Shown here: one piece after another, positions 16,468 through 26,090 of the stretch
How the letters are laid out: each line of letters starts with the position of its first letter
Position numbering within the stretch: the first letter of the stretch is position 1
Assembly (NCBI GenBank): GCA_003611745.1
Contig: RAYF01000018.1
Location: 1 to 64,000 of the forward strand
Source: a bacterium D16-36
GTDB taxonomy: Bacteria > Bacillota > Clostridia > Lachnospirales > Lachnospiraceae
Reading direction: 5' to 3'
Length of the DNA: 64,000 nt
Made by a program: the position numbers and the translations under genes
The notes under the pieces: model-generated
Databases searched by the model: none
Seen by the model: only the letters and a program-made list of their open reading frames with translations
Told to the model about the DNA's origin: nothing

Positions 16468-17352
16468 ATGAATAAAAGAGCCGTAAACATTAGCAGCCTC
16501 GTAATACTTCTGGCACTGCTTTCCCTTATATTAGAAATCTGCCTGTATTACTTTATCCCGCAGCATTTTATAACCGTCATCGTAGCCGCCATAATATCGC
16601 TTGGATTAACCCATTTCTTCCTAGAGACTTCACTGGACTACGACTACTGCTTTCTGCATGCTGCCCTTATGACAATCGCCTCGCTGGCATTTTGTATGGT
16701 AGTCTACCTCATTCAGCCAAACGCATGGATTTCCTATGACTATTCCCTGCTGGCGCTTATCGTGGTAAACTGGCTGATTCCATTTGCATATTGTTTTATG
16801 CGCGATTTTTCCGACAGGGGACCCCGCTTTTCCGATTATCTTTTCTTTTTCCATGGAATGAGCGTACTATTCCTTGCAGTATATTGTATTGCCATCGTAA
16901 AGCAATTATTTATCACACCATTTTTACCGCCATTCGACTCGCCTGCATTTGGTGCACACAATTTTGTCCCATTTATGGCAACCGGAAATTATCTGGAAAG
17001 AACAATATCCGCAGGTGGAGACATAAGCAGTATGATAATTTACATTATAGAAATGGTTGTTCTCGCAATCCCATTTGGTTTCTATGCTAAAGTATATTGC
17101 CGCAGCTTCCCATTTCTCGGAAGGCTTTTTATTTACTTAATCGTTCCATTCCTGTTGGAAGGAATCCAATATCTCACAGGAATCGGCCGGGCTGACATAG
17201 ATGATTACTCCCTCGCCATGATCGGCACAGTCATCGGCGTAGTCATTTACCAATTAGTATATTACATCTCCTACGAAACACACAAACGGGATTTTCTTGA
17301 AGACCGCACTGTCGCCAAAAGCCTTCTCTTCCACTTTGGCGGAAATATTTAA
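16468..17352 (+). CDS. VanZ-like membrane protein
   Basis: A 294-residue integral membrane protein with about eight hydrophobic segments. The C-terminal half has the VanZ signature: NFVPF at about 168, then a helix ending in EGIQYLTGIGRADIDDYSLAMIGTVIG, where the E, Q, R and D residues are family-conserved. VanZ of vancomycin operons gives teicoplanin resistance by an unknown route; chromosomal homologues have no defined role. The ATG follows GAAAGGA. It is a single-gene unit with its own promoter and terminator, so no functional context is given by neighbours. Confidence 0.82.
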   Translation: MNKRAVNISSLVILLALLSLILEICLYYFIPQHFITVIVAAIISLGLTHFFLETSLDYDYCFLHAALMTIASLAFCMVVYLIQPNAWISYDYSLLALIVVNWLIPFAYCFMRDFSDRGPRFSDYLFFFHGMSVLFLAVYCIAIVKQLFITPFLPPFDSPAFGAHNFVPFMATGNYLERTISAGGDISSMIIYIIEMVVLAIPFGFYAKVYCRSFPFLGRLFIYLIVPFLLEGIQYLTGIGRADIDDYSLAMIGTVIGVVIYQLVYYISYETHKRDFLEDRTVAKSLLFHFGGNI

Positions 17353-17377
17353 GCAGACTTCCTATAGATTAAAAAAT

Positions 17378-17416
17378 GCCCCATACAGCCTTTCACTATT
17401 AAAGGCTATATGGGGC
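17378..17416. terminator. Bidirectional terminator-like hairpin
   Basis: A 16-bp stem with one mismatch (GCCCCATACAGCCTTT against AAAGGCTATATGGGGC). On the minus strand it is followed by ATTTTTT, suiting the permease gene that ends at 17540; it also lies 26 bp past the VanZ-like stop. Confidence 0.75.
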
Positions 17417-17505
17417 TGTTAGTTTATATATTAGGAAAGTTCTCGGTGTGTGGTGGTGCACCAACAATAAATGCAAAGAACTTTAGTTCTTTAGCATTTT
17501 TGCTT

Positions 17506-17534
17506 GGGCACAAGCGAAGTCTGTGCCCTTTTTT
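17506..17534 (+). terminator. Rho-independent terminator
   Basis: GGGCACA pairs with TGTGCCC and is followed by TTTTTT. It ends transcription from the plus strand just before the convergent permease gene. A smaller inverted repeat (AAAGAACT/AGTTCTTT) precedes it at 17475-17492. Confidence 0.8.
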
Positions 17535-17539
17535 ATATA

Positions 17540-18673
17540 TTAATACTTTCGGTATTCGTCAATATCCTTTGCCAGAATCTTCACTCCTCTGATATACGAT
17601 TCAAACATCCCTTTCTCCCTAAAAGCCATAATCACCATCCCAACCGGAATCCCCAAAATCAACCCAAGCATTCCAATCAGGCGGTAGCCAATAAACATAG
17701 AAATCAATGTAGCAAATGGACTCATCCCCACACTGTCCCCCACCAGCTTCGGTTCCAGCAGGCGGTGTGCCAGCAGGCAGATTACATATGTCACCACCAA
17801 GATAATAACATTAACATATTCACCGGTAATCGCACAGTATATTGCCCATGGCGTAATAATAATACCCGTCCCGAGAAATGGCAGGAAATCAAGAAACGCC
17901 GTCAGCAGCGCCAGCAGCGACGCATATTTCACATGCATAATACCGCCAAATATCACGAACAAAATAATAAAGACAATAATCATTATCTGGAAACATGCCT
18001 TTATATAGCCTGCCAGTGCACGGAGGCATGTATCCATAGCCATATTCCAGAAATTCTTAATTCCCTGCGGCATATACTTTTTTATCCCCCCGCGTATCTC
18101 GTCACGCTTTGCCACAAAGAAATACGAAATCATCAGTGTCAGTACCACCAAAACAAATATGTCTATAATGGAACTTGCAAAATTGCCCACAGCAGAAATC
18201 GAATCAGTTTTTAACGAGTCAAAGAAAGAAAATACAAACTCATTAATTTTATCATCGTTGTCATCCAGTATCTGCTGTAAATTTCCCGGAATAAAATGGA
18301 ACTTCTGATGCAGTTCATTTAATGATTCCTGCAAATTAAGCATTACCTGCCCATATACTTCCGGCAAATCCTGTACAAGCAGGACAATCTGAACTATCAA
18401 GGCATGAATCGCCATGTAAATCACACTGCCCACCAGCAGCAGAGCAAGGACAATAACAATTGCAGAGCCATGCTTCCGCATAATCTTAATCTTATTTTCC
18501 AAAAAAACAACAATCGGATTTACAATCGTTGCAAGAATCCATGCAATAATCAACGGCATAAAAAAGCTGATAAGCCTTGGACCTATAAAAATAACTGCCA
18601 ATAGAATAGCCAGACTGACAAGCAGATTGGTCCAAATCCGCTTGTGCAGCTCTTTTCTCTCATCATCCCTCAT
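17540..18673 (-). CDS. AI-2E family transporter (PF01594-type permease)
   Basis: A 377-residue polytopic membrane protein: three N-terminal TM helices, a large soluble loop (about residues 85-150), and a second cluster of helices containing DFLPFLGTGIIITPWAIY and LLEPKLVGDSVGMSPFATL. These conserved stretches are typical of the family. Family members export small molecules or ions (autoinducer-2 in some, sodium/proton antiport in others); substrate cannot be told from sequence. The ATG follows AAAGGGG. It is 64 bp downstream of the DUF368 gene and probably co-transcribed with it, separated by a small hairpin at 18713. Confidence 0.88.
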   Translation of the reverse strand: MRDDERKELHKRIWTNLLVSLAILLAVIFIGPRLISFFMPLIIAWILATIVNPIVVFLENKIKIMRKHGSAIVIVLALLLVGSVIYMAIHALIVQIVLLVQDLPEVYGQVMLNLQESLNELHQKFHFIPGNLQQILDDNDDKINEFVFSFFDSLKTDSISAVGNFASSIIDIFVLVVLTLMISYFFVAKRDEIRGGIKKYMPQGIKNFWNMAMDTCLRALAGYIKACFQIMIIVFIILFVIFGGIMHVKYASLLALLTAFLDFLPFLGTGIIITPWAIYCAITGEYVNVIILVVTYVICLLAHRLLEPKLVGDSVGMSPFATLISMFIGYRLIGMLGLILGIPVGMVIMAFREKGMFESYIRGVKILAKDIDEYRKY

Positions 18674-18712
18674 AATAAATCCCCTTTTCTGTAAAACACA
18701 TCCGTGTACTTC

Positions 18713-18734
18713 TTAGGAACTAAACAGTTCCTTA
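18713..18734. repeat. Short TTAGGAACT hairpin
   Basis: AGGAACT (18715-18721) and AGTTCCT (18726-18732) form a 7-bp stem with a 4-base loop, between the DUF368 gene and the permease gene. Confidence 0.5.
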
Positions 18735-18737
18735 CTT

Positions 18738-19586
18738 CTAATCCCCAAGTTTCAGTGCAGCCACTCCCCCGATAAGCAGGGCAATAATACCAGTTACAAT
18801 TGTCATAATGTTGATTCCAGCCAGATTTGTCCCCATCAAAACAACAACAGGCGAAGAAACTACCAGCCCCAGAATGGCGCAATACGTAAGCCCTTCCCAC
18901 TTTGCCAGCAAAAATTCAATCATTTTGGCAATCGCAAAGATTCCAATGACAACCCCAAGGCCAAATGGAACCAGCAATGCACCAACTGCCAAGACAGTAT
19001 CCCAATCACCATGGGCCGCACCGCTGACAAAATCAGTTATGGCAGCCATAATCGGATTATAATATCCCATAATCATAAGCATCATCGAGCCGCTGACCCC
19101 GGGGATAACCATTGTTGCAGATGCAATAACACCGACAAAGAATATCTTTATCAGCGGTATTGCCCCCATCACTAACTTAACATCATCACCATCCTTTCCA
19201 AAATACTGCATTGCTATAATTGCTATAAAAAAGACAAGGAAAACAACTGCATGCGGCACCCCTGCCCTTTCCTTTTTAACACGCTTAAGTATCATCGGCA
19301 CTCCCCCCAGAATTAAACCGATAAATACCATTCTTGTCTGAAACGGAAAATTCTTGTCCAGAGACTGTATGGCAAACGCCAGACCAACAATCCCCACTGC
19401 CATACCGACAAAATACGGCAGTAATGTCATTACGCTCTTTTTCAATTGGCTGAAAAGATGGGTGATGCAAAAGATAATATCATCATATATTCCCATGGAA
19501 ACCATCATGGTTCCACCGCTCACCCCCGGAATTGCGTTGGCAACCCCAATCAATACCCCCTTCAGAACATCTTTTAAAAAATCCAT
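18738..19586 (-). CDS. DUF368 membrane protein (PopT-type polyprenyl-phosphate translocase family)
   Basis: A roughly 282-residue membrane protein with 8-9 TM helices and the two DUF368 signature re-entrant motifs: GVANAIPGVSGGTMMVSMGIY near the N-terminus and MVIPGVSGSMMLMIMGYY in the middle. Proteins of this family were shown to return undecaprenyl phosphate across the membrane for cell wall synthesis, so that role is likely here. The start at the ATG at 19586 is preceded by GGAG six bases upstream; the frame opens seven codons earlier but those include this site. It is the first gene of a probable two-gene unit with the AI-2E family permease. Confidence 0.88.
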   Translation of the reverse strand: MDFLKDVLKGVLIGVANAIPGVSGGTMMVSMGIYDDIIFCITHLFSQLKKSVMTLLPYFVGMAVGIVGLAFAIQSLDKNFPFQTRMVFIGLILGGVPMILKRVKKERAGVPHAVVFLVFFIAIIAMQYFGKDGDDVKLVMGAIPLIKIFFVGVIASATMVIPGVSGSMMLMIMGYYNPIMAAITDFVSGAAHGDWDTVLAVGALLVPFGLGVVIGIFAIAKMIEFLLAKWEGLTYCAILGLVVSSPVVVLMGTNLAGINIMTIVTGIIALLIGGVAALKLGD

Positions 19587-19850
19587 AATCCACTCCATTC
19601 CGCACAATCTGTGCGCTTTTTACTACATACTTATGTATGTGCCTTGATTTCATTTCTAATTTTTCTCCTAAACTATAACATAATTTATTTTTTCCTACAA
19701 TAAACTTTACCTTAAACTTCACATATTCTACACATTCTTTCCAAATTTTTGCCACGATATTCTTCTACTATCTTGTATAAATAGCATATTTCCGTTATGA
19801 TTAATCATAATGTACACTTATACCGACTTGTAAAAGAAAGGACAAAATAT

Positions 19851-21947
19851 ATGAAAAGAAACATTTTTCCATCATCAAGGACACTTCTTGGATTTATTTT
19901 AGGGGCGGCCCTGATCGTAAACACCGCGCCGCCGTACTGTGCAGCGGCAGATTCCCATGGCGGGACGGATCCTCTCGCCCAATTTCAGATAATCCACCGT
20001 ACATATGATACCGATTCGGAGGGACTCATTCATTACCATTACGAAGATGAGAACGGCAGCACCGTGGAATTTTCTAACAGCGCCAGCCAGAAAGCAAATT
20101 CACGCAAAAAGGCCGCAAACATCCCAGCCTCCTACGACTTGCGCAGCGAGAATGTTGTTACCTCTGTTAAAGACCAAGGGCGCACCGGGGCATGCTGGTC
20201 TTTTGCAGCAATCAAATCGCTGGAATCCAATATTGCCATGAAAAATATGCTGGCCGCAGATACCCTTGACTTATCAGAAAGCCATCTAATCTGGTACACC
20301 TATCACCCTTCTGCTAATACCAGCGACCCGCTTTACGGGGAAGGCGCCAGGGATACCCTTGTATTCTCTGACAATACATCCGCTTACGATGCAGGGGGCA
20401 ACGCTATCCTGACATCTTTTATTCTGGCAAGATGGACTGGAGCCGTTACAGAAAATACTGCCCCTTTCCGCGCAGATACACAAGCCGAATTAGACAACAC
20501 AGCAGATTATATGGCATCCCGGAGTGAAGCACTGCGTTACCGCTCCGATTATCTTGTAACAGATGCCATCTGTTATGATGGCGCCCCACAGGATGAAATC
20601 AAAGAAAATATAATAGAAAATGGGGCAATGGATGTTTCCTATTATCATGACAGCGACACATCCCTTTACCACAAAACAGCCGCCGGCACCGCTTATTATC
20701 AGACTAAAAAAGTCGGAAAAAATGCTACCTCCTCTGCCAATCACAGCGTAACTATCATCGGCTGGGACGACAATTACTCCAAAGAAAATTTTGGAACGTA
20801 TAAACCATCCTCTGACGGCGCATGGCTGATTGCTAACAGCTATGGAACCTCTTTTGGGGATAACGGCTTTTTCTGGATTTCTTATGAAGAACCGTCCCTA
20901 ACAGAGTTTTACAGCTTCCTTGCCGCCTCCTCCGATACATATGACAATAATTACCAGTACGACGGTTATGGCTGGGGAAATGCAATTGTTAACCCACAGT
21001 CCGATACAACACAGGCCGCAAACATTTTTACTGCTAACAATAATTACCAGCAGAGCCTTACAGCTGTCGGCGTCTACACAATCGCTGACAACCAGCCGTA
21101 CACGATAAGGGTATATCGTAGCGTAACTGCAGGCAAACCGACCAGCGGCCGCCTTGCTGCCACAATATCCGGCGTCATCGACTATCAGGGATACCACACA
21201 CTTCCTCTGGGGCAGACAGTTTCCTTAAATCCCGGTGAAAAGTTCTCCGTCGTTGTATCCTACGAAAAAACGAATGATGAGACAGGATATATCCCTTTGG
21301 AGGGAGACAGCTATTACGAAAACCCTTACCGTGTCACCTATAACTCCAATGCAGGAGAAAGCTTCATCCATAGCAGCAGTTCATGGATAGATTTGCACAA
21401 TTCATTCCAAAAGGGAATTGAAAACAATGTCTGCATCAAAGCATTTACGAAAAACGGCATGGCCGCTGGGAACATACGCCTCTCCCAATCCAAGATAACT
21501 CTCGGTGCAGGGGAAACAGCTTCCCTGACCGCCTCCGTACAGAACATACAGGATAAAACAGTTACTTATTCCAGCAGCAATCCATCCGTGGCAACGGTAA
21601 ACAACTCCGGCAGGATAACTGCAAAAAAGGCCGGAAGCGCCAAGATTACTGCTACCTTGATATCCGGCAAATCTGTAAGCGCAACAGTCAAAGTAAAAAA
21701 GGCTCCGGCTAAAATCAATGTCACACCAGCCAGCCAAAAGACCATAAAAAAGTCAAAAAGCTTTCAGATAAAGGTCAATCTGCCAAGCAACAGCTATAGC
21801 AGCCATATTACCTATACTTCTTCAAAGCCGTCTATTGCCAAAGTTACTGCCTCCGGCAAAGTTACCGGAAAGAAGAAAGGGAGGTCTGTTATCACAGTAA
21901 AAACACATAACGGCAAGACAGCCCGGATTACAGTTATCGTATACTAG
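19851..21947 (+). CDS. Secreted papain-family (C1A) cysteine protease with Ig-like repeats
   Basis: About 698 residues. Signal peptide residues 1-32 end near CAAA. The C1A domain spans roughly residues 90-370, with catalytic Cys115 in DQGRTGACWSFAAIKSLES, the catalytic His in NHSVTIIGWDDNYS, and Asn in WLIANSYGTSFGDNGFFW. A lectin-like/beta-sandwich segment follows (about 385-530), then two bacterial Ig-like (Big_2) repeats with TYSSSNPSVATV and TYTSSKPSIAKVTASGKVTG. It is probably an extracellular or wall-associated protease acting on proteins or peptides outside the cell. The ATG at 19851 follows AAAGGAC; an ATG 18 codons upstream gives a poorer signal peptide. Confidence 0.9.
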   Translation: MKRNIFPSSRTLLGFILGAALIVNTAPPYCAAADSHGGTDPLAQFQIIHRTYDTDSEGLIHYHYEDENGSTVEFSNSASQKANSRKKAANIPASYDLRSENVVTSVKDQGRTGACWSFAAIKSLESNIAMKNMLAADTLDLSESHLIWYTYHPSANTSDPLYGEGARDTLVFSDNTSAYDAGGNAILTSFILARWTGAVTENTAPFRADTQAELDNTADYMASRSEALRYRSDYLVTDAICYDGAPQDEIKENIIENGAMDVSYYHDSDTSLYHKTAAGTAYYQTKKVGKNATSSANHSVTIIGWDDNYSKENFGTYKPSSDGAWLIANSYGTSFGDNGFFWISYEEPSLTEFYSFLAASSDTYDNNYQYDGYGWGNAIVNPQSDTTQAANIFTANNNYQQSLTAVGVYTIADNQPYTIRVYRSVTAGKPTSGRLAATISGVIDYQGYHTLPLGQTVSLNPGEKFSVVVSYEKTNDETGYIPLEGDSYYENPYRVTYNSNAGESFIHSSSSWIDLHNSFQKGIENNVCIKAFTKNGMAAGNIRLSQSKITLGAGETASLTASVQNIQDKTVTYSSSNPSVATVNNSGRITAKKAGSAKITATLISGKSVSATVKVKKAPAKINVTPASQKTIKKSKSFQIKVNLPSNSYSSHITYTSSKPSIAKVTASGKVTGKKKGRSVITVKTHNGKTARITVIVY

Positions 21948-21985
21948 CCTTGCGGGCAAAGTTATGGCAGTTTCTACCTATATTT

Positions 21986-22030
21986 AAAAGGAGATTAGGA
22001 GAATATTATATATTCTCCTAATCTCCTTTT
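21986..22030. terminator. Bidirectional terminator between convergent genes
   Basis: A perfect 20-bp stem (AAAAGGAGATTAGGAGAATA and its complement at 22011-22030) with a 5-base loop and T-runs on both sides. It overlaps the last five codons of the exonuclease gene. Confidence 0.9.
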
Positions 22031-22704
22031 AAAATGCCGGAGAGGGAAGCAAAAAACTCCGGACACATTTCTAATAAAGTAGTTTTCCCAATCTCTGGCC
22101 GGAATAAATCTAAAACCGGTTTCATAACCCTCTCAAACTCTTCCGGCTTTTTGGAAAGCCGCAAAATCTCAGCAGTATTAATGGCATCGGCAAGTGCCGT
22201 ATGCTCTGCCCCCGTAAATTCATAATCCGCTGCAGACACTGCCTGCTTAAGCTTTATCTTCTTTTCTATCCCCAGAAGATTACTATACTCTTCCTGAAAA
22301 TCATTCCAGTTCAACTCCATCCTGCGGATGATTTTCCCATAATATCCCTTAAACTCCGCTTCATTTTGAAATTGCCTGATATCTGACATGCTCCACGAAT
22401 AAAACTGTGTTTTTTCCCTCCCAATCCATTTTGCAAAATCATCCATCACCTCTGCAAATTTCGGTGCCCCCTCAAGCTTATCATCTGTAATGCCCGTCAA
22501 CTGGATAATCCTCTCATCCATTTTTCCAAAATCAGGTGATACATATGTCTGATAAGTATCTACCACTTCAAACTTGTCGCTCATCTTAACTGCCCCAACT
22601 TCAATCAATTCACTGGACAGCTTGAAAGTATCGCGATATTGTTTTACTATTTTATTCATCTCTAAGTCAATAACAATATGTTTCAAGACAGCATTTCCCT
22701 CCAT
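22018..22704 (-). CDS. DEDD-family 3'-5' exonuclease (DnaQ-like)
   Basis: A 228-residue nuclease of the RNase T/DNA polymerase epsilon fold. Exo I is VIDLEMN (D and E ligands), exo II lies around FYSWSMSDIRQFQNE, and exo III is EFTGAEHTALADAINTAEIL with the H and D ligands. It resembles the KapD/ERI-1-like proteins of Firmicutes. The substrate (RNA or DNA 3' ends) is not determined by sequence. The start is ambiguous: the ATG at 22704 has a weak upstream AGAAAAG, while a TTG at 22686 lies ten bases past a strong GGAGG. Its last codons are inside the terminator hairpin. Confidence 0.87.
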   Translation of the reverse strand: MEGNAVLKHIVIDLEMNKIVKQYRDTFKLSSELIEVGAVKMSDKFEVVDTYQTYVSPDFGKMDERIIQLTGITDDKLEGAPKFAEVMDDFAKWIGREKTQFYSWSMSDIRQFQNEAEFKGYYGKIIRRMELNWNDFQEEYSNLLGIEKKIKLKQAVSAADYEFTGAEHTALADAINTAEILRLSKKPEEFERVMKPVLDLFRPEIGKTTLLEMCPEFFASLSGILKGD

Positions 22705-23016
22705 CTTTTCTAAAATCTATAAATAGATCCATATTAATCCCCAAACCGGCTCTAACAGTCCATAATAGTAAAGCAGGTTCAAAATATGGTTTATTCACTC
22801 TAATCTACCCCAATATATTGTGCATTTTACTGTTTTATCCTTTTTCATTAAAAATGCACGAAAATTTTTTTATAAAATTGTAACAAATTTCGTCCCTTAA
22901 ACGTATTTTTTTCACCAAACCAAGCTTTTTCATAAAATTTGCACATAAAAAATATATTTTTGCTTTAATTTTTGTTAATTTTTAATACCATTTTTCCCCT
23001 GCAAACCTGCCAAGAA

Positions 23017-23045
23017 TTGACGTATTTGTTCAAAAATGCTAAAAT
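23017..23045 (+). promoter_or_regulatory. Sigma-A promoter of veg
   Basis: TTGACG (23017-23022), a 17-bp spacer and TAAAAT (23040-23045), 48 bp before the ATG. The 300 bp upstream (22705-23016) are very AT-rich and hold no gene. Confidence 0.85.
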
Positions 23046-23092
23046 GGCAAAATAAGGGACAGGTTATATCAGTAGAAAGGCAAAGGTGAAAC

Positions 23093-23332
23093 ATGAGTCA
23101 ATCGGATATTATGAAGGTAAAATCATCAGTAGATAAAAACATCGGCAGTAAAGTCAAAATCCGTGCAAACCGCGGAAGACACAAAATCGATGTTACAGAA
23201 GGCATTATCAGTGAGACTTACCCAAGTATCTTTCTCGTTGAGGTCATCAATAAGATTGATGACACCACCCAGAAAATTTCATTTAGTTATACTGATGTAC
23301 TGACAAAAGATGTACAAATGCAGTTAATCTAA
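23093..23332 (+). CDS. veg: Veg family protein
   Basis: A 79-residue protein matching the Veg family: KVKSSVDKNIGSKVKIRANR, GRHKIDVTEGIISETYPSIF and SFSYTDVLTKDVQMQ. It is a small all-beta (SH3-like barrel) protein common in Firmicutes. In B. subtilis it is strongly transcribed and stimulates biofilm matrix genes by antagonising SinR; its biochemical activity is unclear. A strong promoter upstream and a perfect terminator downstream show a short monocistronic transcript. Confidence 0.93.
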   Translation: MSQSDIMKVKSSVDKNIGSKVKIRANRGRHKIDVTEGIISETYPSIFLVEVINKIDDTTQKISFSYTDVLTKDVQMQLI

Positions 23333-23401
23333 CGAATCAGATACAATAATTTCCTAACAGTTAAAAGAGTGCTGCTTTATACAGACAGCCTCTCATAAGT
23401 T

Positions 23402-23433
23402 AAAAAGGGCACCGCCTGCGTGGTGCCCTTTTT
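23402..23433. terminator. Bidirectional terminator between veg and the CheA-like gene
   Basis: AAAAAGGGCACC pairs with GGTGCCCTTTTT across an 8-base loop; it is symmetrical, with T-runs on both strands. Confidence 0.92.
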
Positions 23434-23470
23434 CTATCCAGAAAAACATCCGAAATACCGCAGTGCTTCA

Positions 23471-24880
23471 TTAAAATTTCATGGTAATCGTTGTCCCTAA
23501 GCCCTTTTTACTGCTAATCTTCAATTTTCCACCCATTTCTGATACATTATGGCTGATGACATCCATCCCAACACCTCTTCCGGAATATTCATTTGCTACT
23601 GCTGTCGTTGTTATACCGCTGAGCAGCATCAATCCATAAATCTCCCGCTCTGAATATTCATCCACAGGTTTCGTCAACAGATTCTTCTCCTGTGCCGCTT
23701 TCAGTATTTTCTCTGTATCTATTCCACAGCCGTCATCCTTCACCGATACCTTTATTCTCCCGTCTTCCGTAGAAAAACGAAGCTTAACCAAACCCATCGG
23801 AGATTTACCGAGGCGCTCCCTTGTCTCACTATCCTCTATCCCGTGGTCTATCGCATTTCTTATAATGTGTATCAACGCACTTGAAATCTTTTCACGCAGC
23901 TCGCTCCCAACCGGGATTTCCTGCCCCTTCACCAATAGTTTCACCGGTTTATGAAGCTGCTCCGACATTTCATCTACAACAATCTCCATTTTTTTCGCTA
24001 CAGGAACAAAATCTGTACTTACCAATTCCTTTTTAACCAATTCCAAATCTGCATAAATATTCTGAAGACGCTCTAACTGCTTTCTGGTAAATGTCCCACT
24101 CTCATTGCTCCCCAGCTCATACTCCAAATTATCAATAACGCGGAGCAGATTTCTGGCTGACTGGCTCACAAGCTGCTTTTCTGCCTCTGAAATAATATAT
24201 CTCTTTTTCTTATGTTTAGCAGCGTCATCCCCGTCATTTCTTTTTACATCACTTTTCTTAGATTCCTTAATATGCTGCGAGGCGGCTGGCTCCTTTACAA
24301 CCGGAACTGCCTGTTCCTCTTTCCTCTCTGATTGCTTTTTTTCAGATATCACCGGCTCCGATACTGTCCGTTTTCTTTTTTCCTTAATTTCAGGCACTTC
24401 CTCCGGGCTGGCACTCGCAATATAATAAATCTGCTTCTTCGGCTTAGATATATTTTTCTGATATTCCTCCGCCTCTTCCTCTGACATCCTTGCTATTATT
24501 TCAGAAGTAAATAATTTTATTTCCTGTTCGAGAGCTGTTGCTGCCCCATCTGCTTTTCCTCCCTGTGCAAGTTTATCGGTCTCCTGTTCAAAAAAATCCA
24601 GATAACCTATAACCAGCATGTCAAAGCGCTCTACTTCCGTCACCTTTTTATTTTCACCTCGGAAACAATATAATAGACTTTCCATCACATTACTCAATTC
24701 CGACATATCCTCATAAAGCATCATCGTTGAATCCGCTTTTAACGTATGCACCCCACGAAAAAGCTCCTGTATGATATTCTGCCCATACGAATCACTCCCT
24801 TTAGCCCCTAGCAGGCATTTCCGCATATTACGCAATATCTCACTGCTCTCGTCACAAAACATCTCTGTCATAGAATCCAA
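23471..24880 (-). CDS. CheA-like histidine kinase without CheW-binding domain
   Basis: A 469-residue kinase. The N-terminal Hpt domain carries the phosphorylatable H45 in FRGVHTLKADS. A long lysine/glutamate-rich linker (about 150-230) leads into a dimerisation helix pair (EAEKQLVSQSARNLLRVIDN) and then the HATPase domain with N-box LIHIIRNAIDHGIED, G1 box DDGCGID and G2 box YSGRGVGMDVI. It stops directly after the ATPase domain, so the P5/CheW-like regulatory domain of true CheA is absent. It therefore cannot join a normal chemoreceptor array and is more likely a cytosolic phosphorelay kinase for the response regulator encoded 65 bp upstream. It is the last gene of a four-gene cluster. Confidence 0.88.
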   Translation of the reverse strand: MDSMTEMFCDESSEILRNMRKCLLGAKGSDSYGQNIIQELFRGVHTLKADSTMMLYEDMSELSNVMESLLYCFRGENKKVTEVERFDMLVIGYLDFFEQETDKLAQGGKADGAATALEQEIKLFTSEIIARMSEEEAEEYQKNISKPKKQIYYIASASPEEVPEIKEKRKRTVSEPVISEKKQSERKEEQAVPVVKEPAASQHIKESKKSDVKRNDGDDAAKHKKKRYIISEAEKQLVSQSARNLLRVIDNLEYELGSNESGTFTRKQLERLQNIYADLELVKKELVSTDFVPVAKKMEIVVDEMSEQLHKPVKLLVKGQEIPVGSELREKISSALIHIIRNAIDHGIEDSETRERLGKSPMGLVKLRFSTEDGRIKVSVKDDGCGIDTEKILKAAQEKNLLTKPVDEYSEREIYGLMLLSGITTTAVANEYSGRGVGMDVISHNVSEMGGKLKISSKKGLGTTITMKF

Positions 24881-24945
24881 TGCGACGCACCTCCTTATAT
24901 CTATCTTAAAAGCATTCTTTAAAGCCTGTCTGCCGTGTTTATCGA

Positions 24946-26064
24946 TTAACGACTATTCTCACACTTAAGCTGCTTCTGTACCTTCTCAAATATCTCCATA
25001 ATATCTGGGTCAAACTGTTGCCCATTTTCCCTGCGCATAATTTCCATACTTTTTTCCAGAGTAAATGCCGGACGGTAACATCTGTCCCTATTTAGTACAT
25101 CATAGCAATCTACAATCTTTACAATTCTTGCCGCCAGAGGAATCTCCTCACCGGACAACCCTCTCGGATATCCACTCCCATCCCAGTTTTCATGATGGAA
25201 ACGGGCAATATCAATGGCCATTTTCATAAAATCATTTTTCGAACTATGCTTATAAATCTCTTCCAGATGCCTTGCTCCGATTTCTGCATGGGTCTTTAAT
25301 TCCTCCCATTCATCCATCGTCAGTTCTTCCTTTTTAAACTGCACAGAATCACTGATAGTGATAAAGCCCAAATCATGAAGCTGTGCTGCAAGCTCAATTT
25401 CATCAACAAACGAAGAAGTAATCTGCTTATCAAATTTCGGTGAAAGCTGCAGGCTAAGTGCCAAAAGACGGCTGTTCGACCCAACCATCGGTAAATGGCT
25501 TCCCGATTCATCCCCTTTTGACTCCACCAGATTAGCCAGAGCGCGAAGAATATTTTTCTGTTCCTCAGCCGCCAGATGAATCTGATCATTCACCATCTTA
25601 TGAAGACGGCGGTTATATAACTCTAATTCCTGCTGCATCTGATAAATCTTCAAATGTGTGGACAGACGGACAGAAACCTCCTCTTTCTCAAATGGTTTTG
25701 CAATATAGTCTACCGCCCCCAGACGGAAGCCCCTCACCTTATCCTCCATAGAATCCAGCGCTGAAATAAAGATTACCGGAATATCCCTCGTTTTGACATC
25801 GTTCTTCAACATAGTACAATATTCAAAACCAGTAATATCCGGCATGGAAATATCAAGCAAAATCAAATTCGGCATCTTTTTCTCAACAGCTTCCTGCGCT
25901 TGTTTCACGCTGACTACCGGTCTTGGTGTATAGCCCAATTCTTTAATCATATCAGATAAAATCATTAAATTTGCTGGTACATCATCTACTATCAATATAT
26001 TTGACTGTCCGCTTTTTACTGTATTTTTCAATCTGCCATCATCTCCATTCCCTGTCGAAGACAA
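24946..26064 (-). CDS. Response regulator with HD-GYP domain (cyclic di-GMP phosphodiesterase type)
   Basis: A 372-residue RpfG-like protein. The receiver domain has acidic residues in ILIVDDVPAN, phosphoacceptor D71 (LLDISMPDITG), S in FISALDS and K in YIAKPFEKEE. After a coiled-coil linker comes an HD-GYP domain: AAQLHDLGFI, RFHHENWDGSGYPRGLSGEE and AARIVKIVDCYDVL. Such proteins hydrolyse c-di-GMP when their metal ligands are complete. Here the first motif is HDLG rather than HDIG, a common functional variant. It lies between a hybrid-free PAS kinase (26 bp upstream) and a CheA-like kinase (65 bp downstream), suggesting one signalling pathway. Confidence 0.92.
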   Translation of the reverse strand: MSSTGNGDDGRLKNTVKSGQSNILIVDDVPANLMILSDMIKELGYTPRPVVSVKQAQEAVEKKMPNLILLDISMPDITGFEYCTMLKNDVKTRDIPVIFISALDSMEDKVRGFRLGAVDYIAKPFEKEEVSVRLSTHLKIYQMQQELELYNRRLHKMVNDQIHLAAEEQKNILRALANLVESKGDESGSHLPMVGSNSRLLALSLQLSPKFDKQITSSFVDEIELAAQLHDLGFITISDSVQFKKEELTMDEWEELKTHAEIGARHLEEIYKHSSKNDFMKMAIDIARFHHENWDGSGYPRGLSGEEIPLAARIVKIVDCYDVLNRDRCYRPAFTLEKSMEIMRRENGQQFDPDIMEIFEKVQKQLKCENSR

Positions 26065-26090
26065 AAGCCTTCTTATTTCCCTCCTCTTTT

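Noticed and set aside
17504-18214. A 236-codon plus-strand frame opposite the AI-2E permease gene
   Set aside because: Histidine/glutamine-rich translation typical of an antisense shadow of a membrane protein gene; no ribosome-binding site.
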